Shown: piece after piece, positions 63,609-64,000 of the stretch
Layout of the letters: each line of letters begins with the position of its first letter
Position numbering within the stretch: the first letter of the stretch is position 1
Assembly: GCA_023416735.1 (NCBI GenBank)
Contig: JAEZGX010000001.1
Location: 1-64,000, forward strand
Length of the DNA stretch: 64,000 nucleotides
Direction: 5' to 3'
Origin: Verrucomicrobiota bacterium
GTDB lineage: Bacteria; Verrucomicrobiota; Verrucomicrobiia; Opitutales; Opitutaceae
Position numbers and translations under genes: made by a program
Notes under the pieces: generated by a model
Seen by the model: only the letters and a program-made list of their open reading frames with translations
Told to the model about the DNA's origin: nothing
Database searches by the model: none

Positions 63609-63695
63609 CGCTCCGACAGTTTGCCGGCTCGCCATGTCGGCGCCGCGACGTCCGCGTAACAAAAACGCAACGACGCTCACGCGCCCGCGCCCTCC

Positions 63696-64000
63696 TCAGC
63701 GCTTCGCCAGCTCCTCTCGCAACACCGCCAGCGTGCGCTCCACCGCGCCGGCATTGGCGCGCTGCCAATTCGCCGCCGCCGCCGCCACGCTCGCGCGTCT
63801 CGCCGCATCGTCCAACAGCGCTTTCACTTCCGCGCTCAACGCATACTCGTCCGCCACTTGCACCGCGCCGCCGCACTCCACCAGCTCGCGCGCGATCGTC
63901 CTGAAATTGCTCATCGCCGGTCCAAACACGATCGGCTTTCCCAACGCCGCCGCTTCCACCGGCGTCTGTCCGCCTTCATTTGGCGGCAGACTTTTTCCCA
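63696..64000 (-). CDS. waaA: 3-deoxy-D-manno-octulosonic acid (Kdo) transferase, C-terminal part
   Basis: Only the last 100 or so codons are inside the window; the 5' end lies beyond base 64000. The visible end has GKSLPPNEGGQTPVEAAALG then KPIVFGPAMSNFRTIARELV and ECGGAVQVAD, matching the donor-binding C domain of WaaA/KdtA (family form: GGQNPLEPA...GPHMxNF). The enzyme adds Kdo to lipid A, so the organism should have LPS. It is the upstream member of the minus-strand group with the helicase. Confidence 0.85.
   Translation of the reverse strand, partial: GKSLPPNEGGQTPVEAAALGKPIVFGPAMSNFRTIARELVECGGAVQVADEYALSAEVKALLDDAARRASVAAAAANWQRANAGAVERTLAVLREELAKR

Overview
The window is a gene-dense, high-GC bacterial chromosome segment. 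Most genes lie on the minus strand. The mix of families (actinobacterial-type inositol-phosphate synthase, a type I-beta DAHP synthase with a peptide leader, two RND pumps, AsmA-like and MurJ proteins, a Kdo-transferase fragment implying an LPS outer membrane) and the intergenic repeat style suggest a Gram-negative of the Verrucomicrobiota, probably Opitutaceae. That placement is inference from general resemblance; no marker gene here proves it.

Layout. 0.3-5.2 kb (minus): a five-gene operon of CgeB-type glycosyltransferase, a glycoside hydrolase that appears circularly permuted, inositol-3-phosphate synthase, a histidine phosphatase and a GT9-like glycosyltransferase; this looks like a small pathway making an inositol-containing glycoconjugate. 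5.4-8.0 kb: mutS. 8.1-11.2 kb: an accessory patch with two RibD/DHFR-like reductases, a duplicated scrap of the mutS 3' end, a luciferase-like oxidoreductase and the remnant of its paralogue. 11.2-14.5 kb (minus): a lower-GC two-gene module, AAA ATPase plus subtilisin-like protease, resembling the IetAS anti-phage/plasmid-incompatibility system; the protease gene carries a one-base frameshift. 14.7-19.3 kb: trhO, an ECF sigma factor with a cysteine-rich tail, a DUF1398 gene, a vapBC-type toxin-antitoxin pair with a perfect palindromic operator, and an MFS transporter.

19.4-29.6 kb is core metabolism: aroF preceded by an unlisted Tyr/Phe/Trp-rich leader peptide and an attenuator hairpin, rpmB, the fabG-acpP-fabF operon (with an intercistronic terminator), a flavodoxin-less CysJ-like reductase, a pseudouridine synthase, folD, a receiver/kinase hybrid and proC. 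29.6-33.5 kb: a polyamine ABC transporter in the order C-D-B-A. 33.5-43.0 kb: an AsmA-like giant protein and a MarR-MFP-RND-OMF efflux operon. 43.2-48.2 kb: transketolase, mannose-1-phosphate guanylyltransferase, an MDR oxidoreductase and a second pseudouridine synthase. 48.2-56.5 kb: a TetR-controlled efflux operon that appears to continue into a tiny membrane peptide and an old-yellow-enzyme reductase, with two similar candidate TetR operators. 56.5-64.0 kb: GNAT, SBF-type transporter, murJ, an anchored unknown protein, FmdB-type zinc ribbon, an SNF2 helicase and the 3' end of waaA (kdtA).

No tRNA, rRNA, CRISPR array, insertion sequence or replication origin was recognised. Two kinds of dispersed short repeat recur in intergenic gaps, and one of them has also entered the mutS coding sequence in frame.
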